Origin: Mangrovicoccus sp. HB161399
Lineage (GTDB): Bacteria > Pseudomonadota > Alphaproteobacteria > Rhodobacterales > Rhodobacteraceae
Reading direction: 5' to 3'
Length of the DNA: 64,000 nt
NCBI RefSeq assembly: GCF_013184745.1
Contig: NZ_JAATVU010000028.1
Span: forward strand, 1 to 64,000
Notes under the pieces: generated by a model
Database searches by the model: none
What the model saw: only the letters and a program-made list of their open reading frames with translations
Told to the model about the DNA's origin: nothing
Made by a program: the position numbers and the translations under genes
Shown: one piece after another, positions 7,532 through 15,728 of the stretch
Numbering within the stretch: position 1 is the stretch's first letter
Layout of the letters: each line of letters opens with the position of its first letter

Positions 7532-8614
7532 ATGGCCGGCATGACCCAACAGGCGCAGGAGCGCCACTATCTGGACGTCTGGGGCGTGGCCAAGTCCTTC
7601 CGGGGCACGCGGGTCATGTCGGAGATGAACTTCCGCATGGACCGGGGGGAGCTCGTCTCGCTCCTCGGTCCGTCGGGCTGCGGCAAGACCACGCTGCTGC
7701 GCATCATCGCCGGGCTGATGGAGGCCGACCAGGGCGACGTGGTGCTCGGCGGCCGCAACATCACGCGCCTGCCCGCGCACCGCCGCAACATCTCGGTGGT
7801 GTTCCAGAACTACGCGCTGTTCCCGCATCTGACCGTGGCCGAGAACGTGGCCTTCGGCCTGCGTGCCCGCGGCACCGCGAAATCCGCCTGTGCCGGTCCG
7901 GTGGAGGAGGCGCTGAAGCTGGTGCGGATGGAGGCCTTCGCCGGGCGCCCGGTCTCGGCCCTGTCGGGCGGCCAGCAGCAGCGCGTCGCCGTGGCCCGCG
8001 CGCTGGTGGTGCAGCCCGACCTGCTGCTGCTCGACGAGCCCTTCTCGGCGCTCGACCGCAAGCTGCGCGAGACCATGCAGGTGGAACTCAAGGCACTGCT
8101 GCGCGACCGCGGGATCACCGCGATCTTCGTCACCCATGACCAGGAGGAGGCGATGGGCGTCTCCGACCGGATCGCGGTGATGAATGCCGGAAGGATCGAG
8201 CAGTTCGCCGACCCCTCCACGCTCTATTCCCGCCCCGCCACGCCCTTCGTGATGGATTTCGTCGGCCTCTCCACCCGGCTTTCGGGCACCGTCACCCATA
8301 GCGACGGCCATGTCAGCATCGTCGGGACGGACCATGGCGAGGTCACCGCGCCGGGCGCCTACCCGCCGGGCACGCCGGTGCAGGTCGGCGTCCGCCCCGA
8401 ACTGGCCGCGCCCGGTCCGGGCGAGAACACGATCTCGGTCCGGCTGGCCGATGTCATGGTGCTGGGCTCCAAGACCGTGCTGCACGGCGCCGTCCATGGC
8501 GAGGACCGGGTGATGTGCGAGCTGCCGGGGATCCGCACCGGGCTGCATCGCGGCGAGCCCGTACAGCTCGGCTGGGCCGTGGCCGACACGCTGATCCACG
8601 AGGCCGCGCCATGA
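7532..8614 (+). CDS. ABC transporter ATP-binding protein (PotA-like)
   Basis: A 360-residue ATPase that energises the adjacent importer from the cytoplasmic side. It shows Walker A GPSGCGKTT, Q-loop QNYALFPH, signature LSGGQQQR, Walker B LLLLDEPFSALD and the H-loop FVTHDQEE, followed by a C-terminal TOBE-type region (about 280-360), as in PotA. The start at 7532 is 2 bp after the binding-protein stop; MTQQ at 7541 is an alternative. The reading frame stays open for 600 codons upstream, but that part lies over the amidohydrolase and the binding-protein gene in other frames and is not coding. Confidence 0.93.
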   Translation: MAGMTQQAQERHYLDVWGVAKSFRGTRVMSEMNFRMDRGELVSLLGPSGCGKTTLLRIIAGLMEADQGDVVLGGRNITRLPAHRRNISVVFQNYALFPHLTVAENVAFGLRARGTAKSACAGPVEEALKLVRMEAFAGRPVSALSGGQQQRVAVARALVVQPDLLLLDEPFSALDRKLRETMQVELKALLRDRGITAIFVTHDQEEAMGVSDRIAVMNAGRIEQFADPSTLYSRPATPFVMDFVGLSTRLSGTVTHSDGHVSIVGTDHGEVTAPGAYPPGTPVQVGVRPELAAPGPGENTISVRLADVMVLGSKTVLHGAVHGEDRVMCELPGIRTGLHRGEPVQLGWAVADTLIHEAAP

Positions 8615-9441
8615 CCGGACGCCTCGACAGGATCGGGCTGCTCGCGGTTCCCGCGCTCGGCTTCCTCGCGGCGATCTACGCGCTGCCGCTGGCGATGCTG
8701 CTGGCCAAGTCAGTGCAGACCGCCGAGGGGTTCAGCCTTGCCGAATACCGCGCCTTCTTCGCCGACGACTACAACATCCGCGTCCTCGCCCGCACGCTGC
8801 GCGTCGCCGCGCTGACGACGCTGCTGGCCTTCGTGATCGCCTATCCGACGGCCTTCGCCATGTCGCGCGCGAAGGGCATCTGGCTGACCGTCTTCCTCGT
8901 CGCGCTGGTCCTGCCGATGTCGCTGGGCGTGGTGGTCAAGGCCTTCGCGTGGTCGATCCTGTTCCGCGCCAACGGCGTGCTGAACTCCATCCTGATGGGG
9001 ATCGGCATGACGGAACGCCCGGTGCGCATGCTCTTCACCGAGACCGCGCTGATCGTCGGCGCCGCCAATGTCTTCCTGCCCTTCATGGTGCTGCCGATCT
9101 ATTCGGTGGTCCGCCAGCTCGACACCCGCCTGCCCGAGGCGGCGGCCAGCCTCGGCGCGACGCCCTGGTTCCGCTTCACCCGCGTGACCCTGCCGCTGAC
9201 CCTGCCGGGCGTGGTCGCGGGCTCGGCCTTCGTCTTCTCGATGTCGGTGTCGATGTACGTGATCCCCTCGCTGATCGTCGGCGAGCGGCAGCAGAACCTC
9301 TCCATGCTCATCGCCCGCTCCTTCCTCTACCTGCGGAACGAGGCCCTGGGCTCCACCATCGCCGCCATCCTGCTGGCCATCGCCATTGCCGTGGTGCTGC
9401 TGTCGGGCTGGCTGGCCACCCGCCTGGGAGCCCGCCGATGA
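8611..9441 (+). CDS. ABC transporter permease (PotB-like)
   Basis: A 276-residue inner-membrane permease with about six transmembrane helices. The cytoplasmic EAA loop, which contacts the ATPase, is visible as EAAASLGATPWFRF. The ATG overlaps the ATPase stop (ATGA), indicating translational coupling. Length and helix pattern fit the first permease of polyamine-type importers. Confidence 0.9.
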   Translation: MTGRLDRIGLLAVPALGFLAAIYALPLAMLLAKSVQTAEGFSLAEYRAFFADDYNIRVLARTLRVAALTTLLAFVIAYPTAFAMSRAKGIWLTVFLVALVLPMSLGVVVKAFAWSILFRANGVLNSILMGIGMTERPVRMLFTETALIVGAANVFLPFMVLPIYSVVRQLDTRLPEAAASLGATPWFRFTRVTLPLTLPGVVAGSAFVFSMSVSMYVIPSLIVGERQQNLSMLIARSFLYLRNEALGSTIAAILLAIAIAVVLLSGWLATRLGARR

Positions 9442-10238
9442 CCCGCGCCGACCGCTTCGCCCTGGGCCTGTCCTGGACCGTCGGACTGGCCTGCATCACC
9501 TTCCTGATGCTGCCCATCGTGATCACCGTCGTGGTCAGCTTCACCGACTCGCCGGTCTACACGCTGCCGCCGCCCGGCTGGTCGTTCAAATGGTACGCCG
9601 AGGCCGCCACCCGGCAGGGGCTGTGGGATGCCGTCCTGCTGTCGCTGAACCTCGCGCTCGTCTCCACCGCCATCTCGCTGGTCCTCGGCACGCTTGCCGC
9701 CATCGCGGTGGCGCGCGGCAGCTTCCCCGGACGCGAGGCAATAGCCACCTTCGCGGTCTCGCCGCTGATGATGCCGGGCCTCGTCGTCGGTGTCGCGCTG
9801 CTTCAGTTCTTCCGCGATCTGGGACTGCGCGACGCCTACTGGTCGCTCCTGCTGGGCCATGTGGTCATCACCCTGCCCTTCGTCATGCGCACGCTGCTGG
9901 CGGCGATGAACGCCTTCGACTTCTCGCTGATCGACGCGGCCCGCACGTTGGGGCTGAGCTATCCGAAATCCATTCTCAAGGTGATGATCCCGAACCTCGC
10001 GCCGGCCTACCTGACCGGCGGCCTCTTCGCCTTCCTCGCCTCGATGGACAACTACCCGATCTCGATCTTCCTGACCGATGCGCGCAACAAGACGCTGCCG
10101 ATCAAGATGCTGCAATATCTCGAGGAACAGCCCGACCCGTCGCTCGCCGCGATGTCCTCGGGGCTGATCCTCCTCGCCGTCATCGTGCTTGCCTTCGGCG
10201 CCCGCACGGTCGGCCTCAACCGCATGATCCAGGGGTGA
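9438..10238 (+). CDS. ABC transporter permease (PotC-like)
   Basis: A 266-residue second permease with about six transmembrane helices and an EAA-type loop (IDAARTLGLSYPKSI). It overlaps the preceding permease by 4 bp (ATGA) and completes a PBP-ATPase-permease-permease importer. The charged C-terminus and length are normal for PotC-type proteins. It is encoded directly before the catabolic enzymes, so uptake and breakdown are probably co-transcribed. Confidence 0.9.
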   Translation: MTRADRFALGLSWTVGLACITFLMLPIVITVVVSFTDSPVYTLPPPGWSFKWYAEAATRQGLWDAVLLSLNLALVSTAISLVLGTLAAIAVARGSFPGREAIATFAVSPLMMPGLVVGVALLQFFRDLGLRDAYWSLLLGHVVITLPFVMRTLLAAMNAFDFSLIDAARTLGLSYPKSILKVMIPNLAPAYLTGGLFAFLASMDNYPISIFLTDARNKTLPIKMLQYLEEQPDPSLAAMSSGLILLAVIVLAFGARTVGLNRMIQG

Positions 10239-10243
10239 CGCAC

Positions 10244-11131
10244 ATGGATGACCGACGCGATTTCAAGGGATATTTCGGGCAGGAGCCCGCCCCCTGCTGG
10301 CCGGACGGCGCCAAGCTCGCCCTGTCCTTCGTGGTCAATGTCGAGGAAGGCGCGGAGCTCTCGATCGGCGACGGCGACCCGCGCAACGAGGACACCTACG
10401 AGATCCGCGATGAGGTGGCGGGCGCCCCTGATCTCTGCATGGAAAGCCATTTCGCCTATGGCACGCGGCAGGGCTATGCCCGCATCGCCGCCGCCTTCGA
10501 CCGCCACGGCGTCAAGGCGACCTTCTCCGCCTGCGGCCGCGCCGCCGAACGGTCGCCCTGGCTGCTGAAGGACGCGGTGGAGCGCGGCCACGAGGTCAGC
10601 TGCCATGGCTGGCTGTGGGAGCGCCACGCCAACATGGACCTCAAGACCGAGGAGGCCGTGATCGCCCACACCCATGGCGCGATCACCGACGCGACCGGCA
10701 TCGCCCCGGTCGGCTGGCACACGCGGTCCTCGCCTTCGGAAAACACCCGCGCGCTGCTCCGGGCGCGGGGCGACTTCCTCTATGACAGCGACTGCTATGA
10801 CGACGACATCCCGCGGATGGAGGGCGGCCACGTGATCCTGCCCTATGCCTTCGACACCAACGACATGCGGTTTTCCCCCGGCGGCGGCTTCGTCCAGGCG
10901 CGCGACTTCTCCGACTACGTCGCCGGCGCCTTCGACCGGCTGCTTGCCGAAGGCGCGCAGGCCGCGCGGATGATGTCCGTGGGCCTCCACCTGCGCCTGA
11001 TCGGCCGCCCCGGCCGGATCGCCGGACTGGAGACGGTGCTGGAGCACGCCGCCGCCCGCAGCGACGTCTGGATCGCGCCGCGCCGCGACATCGCCCGCCA
11101 CTGGGCGGAAACCCACGGGGGCGCCGCATGA
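10244..11131 (+). CDS. Polysaccharide deacetylase-fold protein, PuuE (allantoinase)-like
   Basis: A 295-residue cytoplasmic protein of the NodB/polysaccharide deacetylase fold, in the branch that includes the metal-independent allantoinase PuuE and related proteins of urate and ureide catabolism. Typical segments are FVVNVEEGAE near the N-terminus, SCHGWLWERH, and GWHTRSSPSENTRALL. No signal peptide is present, which argues against a cell-wall role. It starts 5 bp after the permease and precedes racemase and hydantoinase genes. A ring-opening hydrolysis of a hydantoin- or allantoin-like compound is the natural guess. True allantoinase activity is uncertain because a second ring-opening enzyme is encoded two genes downstream. 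Confidence 0.8.
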   Translation: MDDRRDFKGYFGQEPAPCWPDGAKLALSFVVNVEEGAELSIGDGDPRNEDTYEIRDEVAGAPDLCMESHFAYGTRQGYARIAAAFDRHGVKATFSACGRAAERSPWLLKDAVERGHEVSCHGWLWERHANMDLKTEEAVIAHTHGAITDATGIAPVGWHTRSSPSENTRALLRARGDFLYDSDCYDDDIPRMEGGHVILPYAFDTNDMRFSPGGGFVQARDFSDYVAGAFDRLLAEGAQAARMMSVGLHLRLIGRPGRIAGLETVLEHAAARSDVWIAPRRDIARHWAETHGGAA

Positions 11132-11163
11132 CCCTCCAGGACGACGACAGGAAAGACCGACCG

Positions 11164-11907
11164 ATGCGCCTCTTGCTCGTGAACCCCAACATGACCGCCG
11201 CGATGACGGACCGGATGGCGGAGATCGCCCGCGGCGTGGCCCGCAACCGCGCCGAGATCGTGCCGCTGACCGCCACCCGCGGCTTCCCGTACATCGCCTC
11301 GCGCGCCGAGGCGCAGATCGGCGGCTCCATCGCGCTGGAGATGATCGCCGAGAACCTCGCGGGCATCGACGCCGTGATCATCGCCGCCTTCGGCGATCCG
11401 GGGCTGTCCGGCGCGCGCGAACTGTTCGACCTGCCGGTCATCGGCATGGCCGAGGCCGCCGTCATGTCGGCGGCGATGATGGGCGACCGGTTTTCGGTCG
11501 TCACCTTCTCGCCGCTGATGACCCGCTGGTACGAGGACTGCGTGCAGGCCACCGGGCTGGGAAGCCGCTTCACCGGGGTCTGCACGCCTGAGGCGCGAGA
11601 GGTCGACGTCGCCAATGTCCGCACCGGCCTGCGCGCCGACCTCGTGCGGCTGGCGAACCGCGCGGTGGCCGAACAGGGCGCCGACGTGGTGATCCTCGGC
11701 GGCGCGCCGCTGGCCGGGCTCGCTCCGGAGATCGCGGCCGAAGTTCCCGCCCCGGTGATCGACCCGATTGCCGCCGCCACCGCGCAGGCGATGACGCTGG
11801 CCACGCTCGGCAGCCGCTTCGCGGGCCGCGCCAGCAAGCCCGCCGCCAAGGCCGCGGTCGGGCTCGCCCCCGCCCTGGCCCGCGCCATCGCGATGGAGGC
11901 GCTGTGA
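11164..11907 (+). CDS. Asp/Glu/hydantoin racemase-family protein lacking both catalytic cysteines
   Basis: A 247-residue protein of the Asp/Glu/hydantoin racemase superfamily, which normally swaps stereochemistry with two opposed cysteines. The fold signatures are clear (LLLVNPNMT at the N-terminus, FGDPGLSGARELF, LGGAPLAGL). At the two catalytic positions, however, the sequence reads IIAAFGD (Ala codon 11386-11388) and ILGGAPL (Gly codon 11701-11703), where hydantoin and allantoin racemases have Cys. The start at 11164 is chosen because it matches the family N-terminus and follows AGGAAAG; an ATG at 11128, overlapping the previous stop, is the alternative. It sits directly before a hydantoinase. 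It may be a non-catalytic partner or use different chemistry. Confidence 0.82.
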   Translation: MRLLLVNPNMTAAMTDRMAEIARGVARNRAEIVPLTATRGFPYIASRAEAQIGGSIALEMIAENLAGIDAVIIAAFGDPGLSGARELFDLPVIGMAEAAVMSAAMMGDRFSVVTFSPLMTRWYEDCVQATGLGSRFTGVCTPEAREVDVANVRTGLRADLVRLANRAVAEQGADVVILGGAPLAGLAPEIAAEVPAPVIDPIAAATAQAMTLATLGSRFAGRASKPAAKAAVGLAPALARAIAMEAL

Positions 11908-13301
11908 TGCTCGACACGCTGATCGCCGGTGCCCGCGTCGTCACGCCGGCCGGAACCACCTCCTGCAACATCGGCATCCGCGCGGGGCGCATCGCCTTTC
12001 TCGGCGAGGACATGCCGGAGGCTGCGGAGATCATCGACGCCGCCGGGCTGATCGCCATGCCGGGCGGGATAGACAGCCATGTCCACATCTCGCAGCCCTC
12101 CGGGCCGGGGATCGAGATGGCCGACGATTTCGCCTCCGCCACCCGCGCGGCCGTGGCGGGCGGCAACACCACTGTCCTGCCATTCTGCCTGCCCGGGGAC
12201 GGCCAGACCCTGCGCGAGGCGGTCGCCGCCTATCACGCCAAGGCGGACGGCAACTGCATGTGCGACGTCTCCTTCCACCTGATCGTCAAGGACACCGATC
12301 CGGTCACGCTGGGCCAGGACCTGCCCGCGCTGATCGCCGCCGGGCATACCAGCTTCAAGGTCTTCATGACCTACGAGGGGCTGGCGCTGACGGACCGCGA
12401 GATCCTCGACGTGATGAGCGTCGCGAAGGAACAGGGTGCGCTGGTCATGGTCCATGCCGAGAACGAGGATGCGATCGAGTTCCTGCGCGACAAGGCCGCC
12501 CGCGAGGGCGAGGGCGCGCCGGTCTGGCACGCCCGCACCCGCCCGGTCCCGGTAGAGCGAGAGGCGACCCACCGCGCCATCACCCTGGCCGAGATCGCGG
12601 ACGTGCCGCTGACCATCGTCCATGTCTCGAACGGCGAGAGCCTCGAGGAGATCCGCCGGGGCCGCGCCCGCGGCGCCAAGGTCTTCGCCGAGACCTGCCC
12701 GCAATACGTGACGCTGACCGCGGACGACCTGGACCGCGCGGGCTTCGAGGGCGCGAAATACGTCTGCTCGCCGCCGCCGCGCGACCGGGAGAACTGGGCC
12801 GACATCTGGGCCGGGATCGAGCAGGGCACCTTCGAGCTCTTCTCCTCCGACCACTGCCCGTTCCGCTTCGCCGACACTGCCGGCAAGGACGCACCGGGCG
12901 CCCGGGCGAGCTTCCGCAACATCCCCAACGGCATCCCCGGCGTGGAGACGCGGCTGCCGATCCTGTTCTCGGAAGGTGTCACCAAAGGCCGGATCTCGCT
13001 GGAACGCTTCGCCGCGATCACGTCCACGAACCATGCCCGTCTCTACGGGCTGGCCGCGAAGGGCGCGATCATGGTCGGCAAGGATGCCGACATCACGCTA
13101 TGGGACCCGACCCTCACGAAACCGATCCGCCAGGCCGGCCTGCATCACGGCTCCGACTACACGCCCTGGGAGGGCTTCGAGGTCACCGGCTGGCCGGTCC
13201 GCACCATCCTGCGCGGCCAGACCGTAATGCTCGGCGGAGCCCCCGCCGGCACTCCCACCGGCCGCCATCTCGCACGCACTTCTCCGGAGACCCTGCTGTG
13301 A
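11907..13301 (+). CDS. Dihydropyrimidinase/hydantoinase-family amidohydrolase
   Basis: A 464-residue cyclic amidohydrolase that opens a cyclic ureide or imide to the N-carbamoyl compound. All binuclear-centre residues are visible: H58 and H60 (GGIDSHVH), the carboxylated-type lysine K151 (SFKVFMTY), H183 (VHAE), H239 (IVHVS) and D315 (SSDHCPF). Length and layout match D-hydantoinases and dihydropyrimidinases. The ATG shares one base with the racemase stop (TGATG); a GTG one codon earlier is possible. No N-carbamoyl-amino-acid hydrolase of the usual families follows, so the amidase at the operon end may take that step. It could instead be an allantoinase-type enzyme. Confidence 0.88.
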   Translation: MLDTLIAGARVVTPAGTTSCNIGIRAGRIAFLGEDMPEAAEIIDAAGLIAMPGGIDSHVHISQPSGPGIEMADDFASATRAAVAGGNTTVLPFCLPGDGQTLREAVAAYHAKADGNCMCDVSFHLIVKDTDPVTLGQDLPALIAAGHTSFKVFMTYEGLALTDREILDVMSVAKEQGALVMVHAENEDAIEFLRDKAAREGEGAPVWHARTRPVPVEREATHRAITLAEIADVPLTIVHVSNGESLEEIRRGRARGAKVFAETCPQYVTLTADDLDRAGFEGAKYVCSPPPRDRENWADIWAGIEQGTFELFSSDHCPFRFADTAGKDAPGARASFRNIPNGIPGVETRLPILFSEGVTKGRISLERFAAITSTNHARLYGLAAKGAIMVGKDADITLWDPTLTKPIRQAGLHHGSDYTPWEGFEVTGWPVRTILRGQTVMLGGAPAGTPTGRHLARTSPETLL

Positions 13302-14050
13302 CCTTCACCCCGATCGACGGCGCCCGCGTCGGCATGCTGACGCCTTCGTCCAATACCGCGCTGGAACCCTATACCTCCGCGATGTTCGCGCCCTTCGGCG
13401 AAGAGGCCAGCGCGCATTTCGGCCGCTTCCGCGTCGTGGAGATCTCCATGTCGCAGGCTTCGCAGACCCAGTTCACCGAAGGCCCGATCCTCGAGGCTTC
13501 CGAACGGCTGGCCGAATGCCATCCCCGGCTGATCTGCTGGAACGGCACCTCGGCAGCCTGGCTGGGCCTCGACAAGGACCGCGCGCTCTGCGCGGCCATC
13601 AAGTCGTGCACCGGCATCCCGGCCTCCTCCACCATGCTGGCCTTCGACCGCGCCTTCCGCGGGCTGGGGGTGAAGCGGCTGGGCCTCGTCACGCCCTATC
13701 TGGGCGAGATCCAAGACCTGATCGCCGCCAACTACGCCGCGCAGGGCATCGAGGTGGTCGCCGAGGCGCGGCTGGAGGACAAGGGCAACTACTCCTTCGC
13801 CACCTATCCGCCGGCCCAGGTCGCCGCCATGATCCGCGAAGTCGCAAAGGCCAAGCCCGACGCCATCGCCGTGGTCTGCACCAATTTCCGCGGCGCCCCC
13901 GTCGCGGAGGAGATCGAGGCCGAGACCGGCATCCCCGTGCTCGACTCCATCTCCGTCACCGCCGCGCATTCCATGCGCGAAATGGGGCTCGACCCCGCGC
14001 GCGTCACCGGCTGGGGCTCCGTGTTCCGGCTGTTTTCCGAAATCGACTGA
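13298..14050 (+). CDS. Maleate isomerase/arylmalonate decarboxylase-like protein
   Basis: A 250-residue member of the Asp/Glu racemase superfamily in the maleate cis-trans isomerase / arylmalonate decarboxylase branch. Unlike the racemase-like neighbour, it keeps both catalytic cysteines: C80 (LICWNGTSAAW) and C194 (VVCTNFRGA), plus the family N-terminus VGMLTPSSNT. The GTG start overlaps the hydantoinase stop (GTGA) and follows CCGGAGA. The reaction could be isomerisation, racemisation or decarboxylation of a small dicarboxylate or a carbamoyl derivative; the sequence does not decide which. It immediately precedes the TRAP transporter genes. Confidence 0.85.
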   Translation: MTFTPIDGARVGMLTPSSNTALEPYTSAMFAPFGEEASAHFGRFRVVEISMSQASQTQFTEGPILEASERLAECHPRLICWNGTSAAWLGLDKDRALCAAIKSCTGIPASSTMLAFDRAFRGLGVKRLGLVTPYLGEIQDLIAANYAAQGIEVVAEARLEDKGNYSFATYPPAQVAAMIREVAKAKPDAIAVVCTNFRGAPVAEEIEAETGIPVLDSISVTAAHSMREMGLDPARVTGWGSVFRLFSEID

Positions 14051-14076
14051 CCAACCACCAACCAACGAGGGACACC

Positions 14077-15105
14077 ATGAAAGCCACCCTGACCGCCGCG
14101 GCGCTTGCCGCGACCGCCCTTGCCATGCCTGCGGGCGCCGAAAGCCTGCGGGTGATGGGCCAGCCGGTCGCCACCGGCCTGATCCAGAAGACCGTGGAAC
14201 AGCCCTTCTTCGAGAACTTTGCCGAAGAGACCGGGCTCGACTTCACCGCCGACTACCAGCCCGTGGACGTCACCGGCATCAAGGACACCGAGCAGCTGCG
14301 CATCCTGAAGGGCGGGCTTTTCGACATCGTCTCGCTGCGGCTGAGCCAGGTCAGCCGCGACGAGCCGACCATCCTCGGGCTCGACCTCGTGGGCCTCAAC
14401 CCCGACTACGCCACCGGCAAGCGCACCGTCACGGAATTCGCGCCGATGGTCGACAAGCAGCTGCAGGAGAAGTTCAACACCAAGCTGCTCGGCGTCTGGC
14501 CCTTCGGCCCGCAGGTGCTGTTCTGCGAGCCCGAGATCGCCTCGCTGTCGGACCTCAAGGGGCTGAAGGTCCGCGTCTACGACCAGAACCTCGCCAACTT
14601 CATCTCGCTGGTCGGCGGCACGCCGGTTCCGCTGAGCTTCCCCGAGGTGCAGCAGTCGCTGGCCCGCGGCGTGGTCGACTGCGCCATCACCGGCCCGTCC
14701 TCGGCGAACTCGGCCGGCTGGCCGGAAGTCACCTCCTACATGATGCCCATCGCCTTCCAGCTGGCGATGAACGGCTACGGCATCAATCTCGACACCTGGA
14801 ACAAGCTCTCCGCCGGGGACCAGGAGAAGCTGCAGGCCGCCTTCGACAAGCTCTCGGACAAGATCTGGTCCTATTCCGAGGAGCTCTTCACCGACGCCGT
14901 CAGCTGCAACACCGGCGGCGAGACCTGCGAGACCGGCACCAAATACGACCTCAAGCTGGTCGAGCCCTCCGAAGCGGACGTCAAGCTGATCGGCACCGCC
15001 GTGACCGATGTCTCCTTCCCCGCCTGGAAGGAAACCTGCGACGCGGTCGATCCCGGCTGCTCGGCATCCTGGATGGAGACCGTGGGCACGAACTACCAGT
15101 TCTGA
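14077..15105 (+). CDS. dctP: TRAP transporter substrate-binding protein DctP (six-cysteine type)
   Basis: A 342-residue periplasmic binding protein with a Sec signal peptide (about residues 1-21, ending AGAES). The DctP core LKGLKVRVYDQNLANF holds the conserved Arg that binds a substrate carboxylate, followed by RGVVDCAITGPSS. Six cysteines (LFCEPEI, VDCAI, SCNTGGETC, ETC, PGC) align with six in the DctP at 51572-52654, marking both as one subfamily, probably with disulfides. This implies an acidic substrate taken up by ion-driven transport, in addition to the ABC importer of the same operon. A 26-bp gap separates it from the isomerase gene, with an AGGG ribosome-binding site. Confidence 0.9.
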   Translation: MKATLTAAALAATALAMPAGAESLRVMGQPVATGLIQKTVEQPFFENFAEETGLDFTADYQPVDVTGIKDTEQLRILKGGLFDIVSLRLSQVSRDEPTILGLDLVGLNPDYATGKRTVTEFAPMVDKQLQEKFNTKLLGVWPFGPQVLFCEPEIASLSDLKGLKVRVYDQNLANFISLVGGTPVPLSFPEVQQSLARGVVDCAITGPSSANSAGWPEVTSYMMPIAFQLAMNGYGINLDTWNKLSAGDQEKLQAAFDKLSDKIWSYSEELFTDAVSCNTGGETCETGTKYDLKLVEPSEADVKLIGTAVTDVSFPAWKETCDAVDPGCSASWMETVGTNYQF

Positions 15106-15112
15106 GCCCGCC

Positions 15113-15136
15113 GCCCGCGCCATCCCCGGCGCGGGC
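15113..15136 (+). promoter_or_regulatory. Hairpin between dctP and dctQ
   Basis: GCCCGCGCC-ATCCCC-GGCGCGGGC is a perfect 9-bp stem with a 6-base loop, 8 bases after the dctP stop and without a T-tract. Its place fits an mRNA-stabilising or attenuating element that keeps DctP in excess over the membrane subunits. Confidence 0.6.
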
Positions 15137-15166
15137 CCCTGCCCAAACCCGCCCAAGGATGATGCC

Positions 15167-15721
15167 ATGGACCGCCTCGCCACCTGGATCAGCCGCCTCT
15201 TCGGGGCCGCGCTCCTGTTCCTCTCGGGCTTCGTCGCGCTGGAAACGGTGCTGAGGAAGGCCTTCAACACCTCGCTTCAGGGCGCTGACGAGCTCGGCGG
15301 CTATATCCTGGCCTTCGGCGCCGCGGCCTCCTTCACCGTCGCCCTCGTGGACCGCGCGCATGTGCGCATCGACGTGCTGCACCGCCGCATGCCTCTGGCC
15401 GTGCAGGCCTGGATCGACTTCGCCGCAGTGCTCAGCCTCGGGCTGCTGGGCCTCTTCTTCCTCGATATCGGCTGGGGCGTGATCGCCGATACGCTGGCCT
15501 ATAAATCCACTGCCGCCACGCCCTGGCGCACGCCGCTGATCTGGCCGCAGGCCGCCTGGTACGGCGCGCTGGCGCTTTTCGCCGCCGCCTCGCTCTGGCT
15601 CGCGTGCCGCGCCGCGCTGCTGGTCGCGCAGGGGCGCATCCGCGAGGTCGCCGCCGAGTTCAATCCGAAATCCGCCGAAGAGGAACTGTCCGAGGAACTC
15701 GGCCAGCTCCGGACCCGCTGA
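15167..15721 (+). CDS. dctQ: TRAP transporter small permease DctQ
   Basis: A 184-residue membrane protein with about four transmembrane helices, the small subunit of the TRAP importer. It shows the family segment DELGGYILAFGAAASFTVAL followed by RAHVRIDVL. The ATG at 15167 is the first in frame after an AAGGATGATGCC stretch that supplies the ribosome-binding site. An acidic tail (AEEELSEELGQ) ends the protein. It lies 7 bp before dctM. Confidence 0.9.
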   Translation: MDRLATWISRLFGAALLFLSGFVALETVLRKAFNTSLQGADELGGYILAFGAAASFTVALVDRAHVRIDVLHRRMPLAVQAWIDFAAVLSLGLLGLFFLDIGWGVIADTLAYKSTAATPWRTPLIWPQAAWYGALALFAAASLWLACRAALLVAQGRIREVAAEFNPKSAEEELSEELGQLRTR

Positions 15722-15728
15722 GGCTGCC

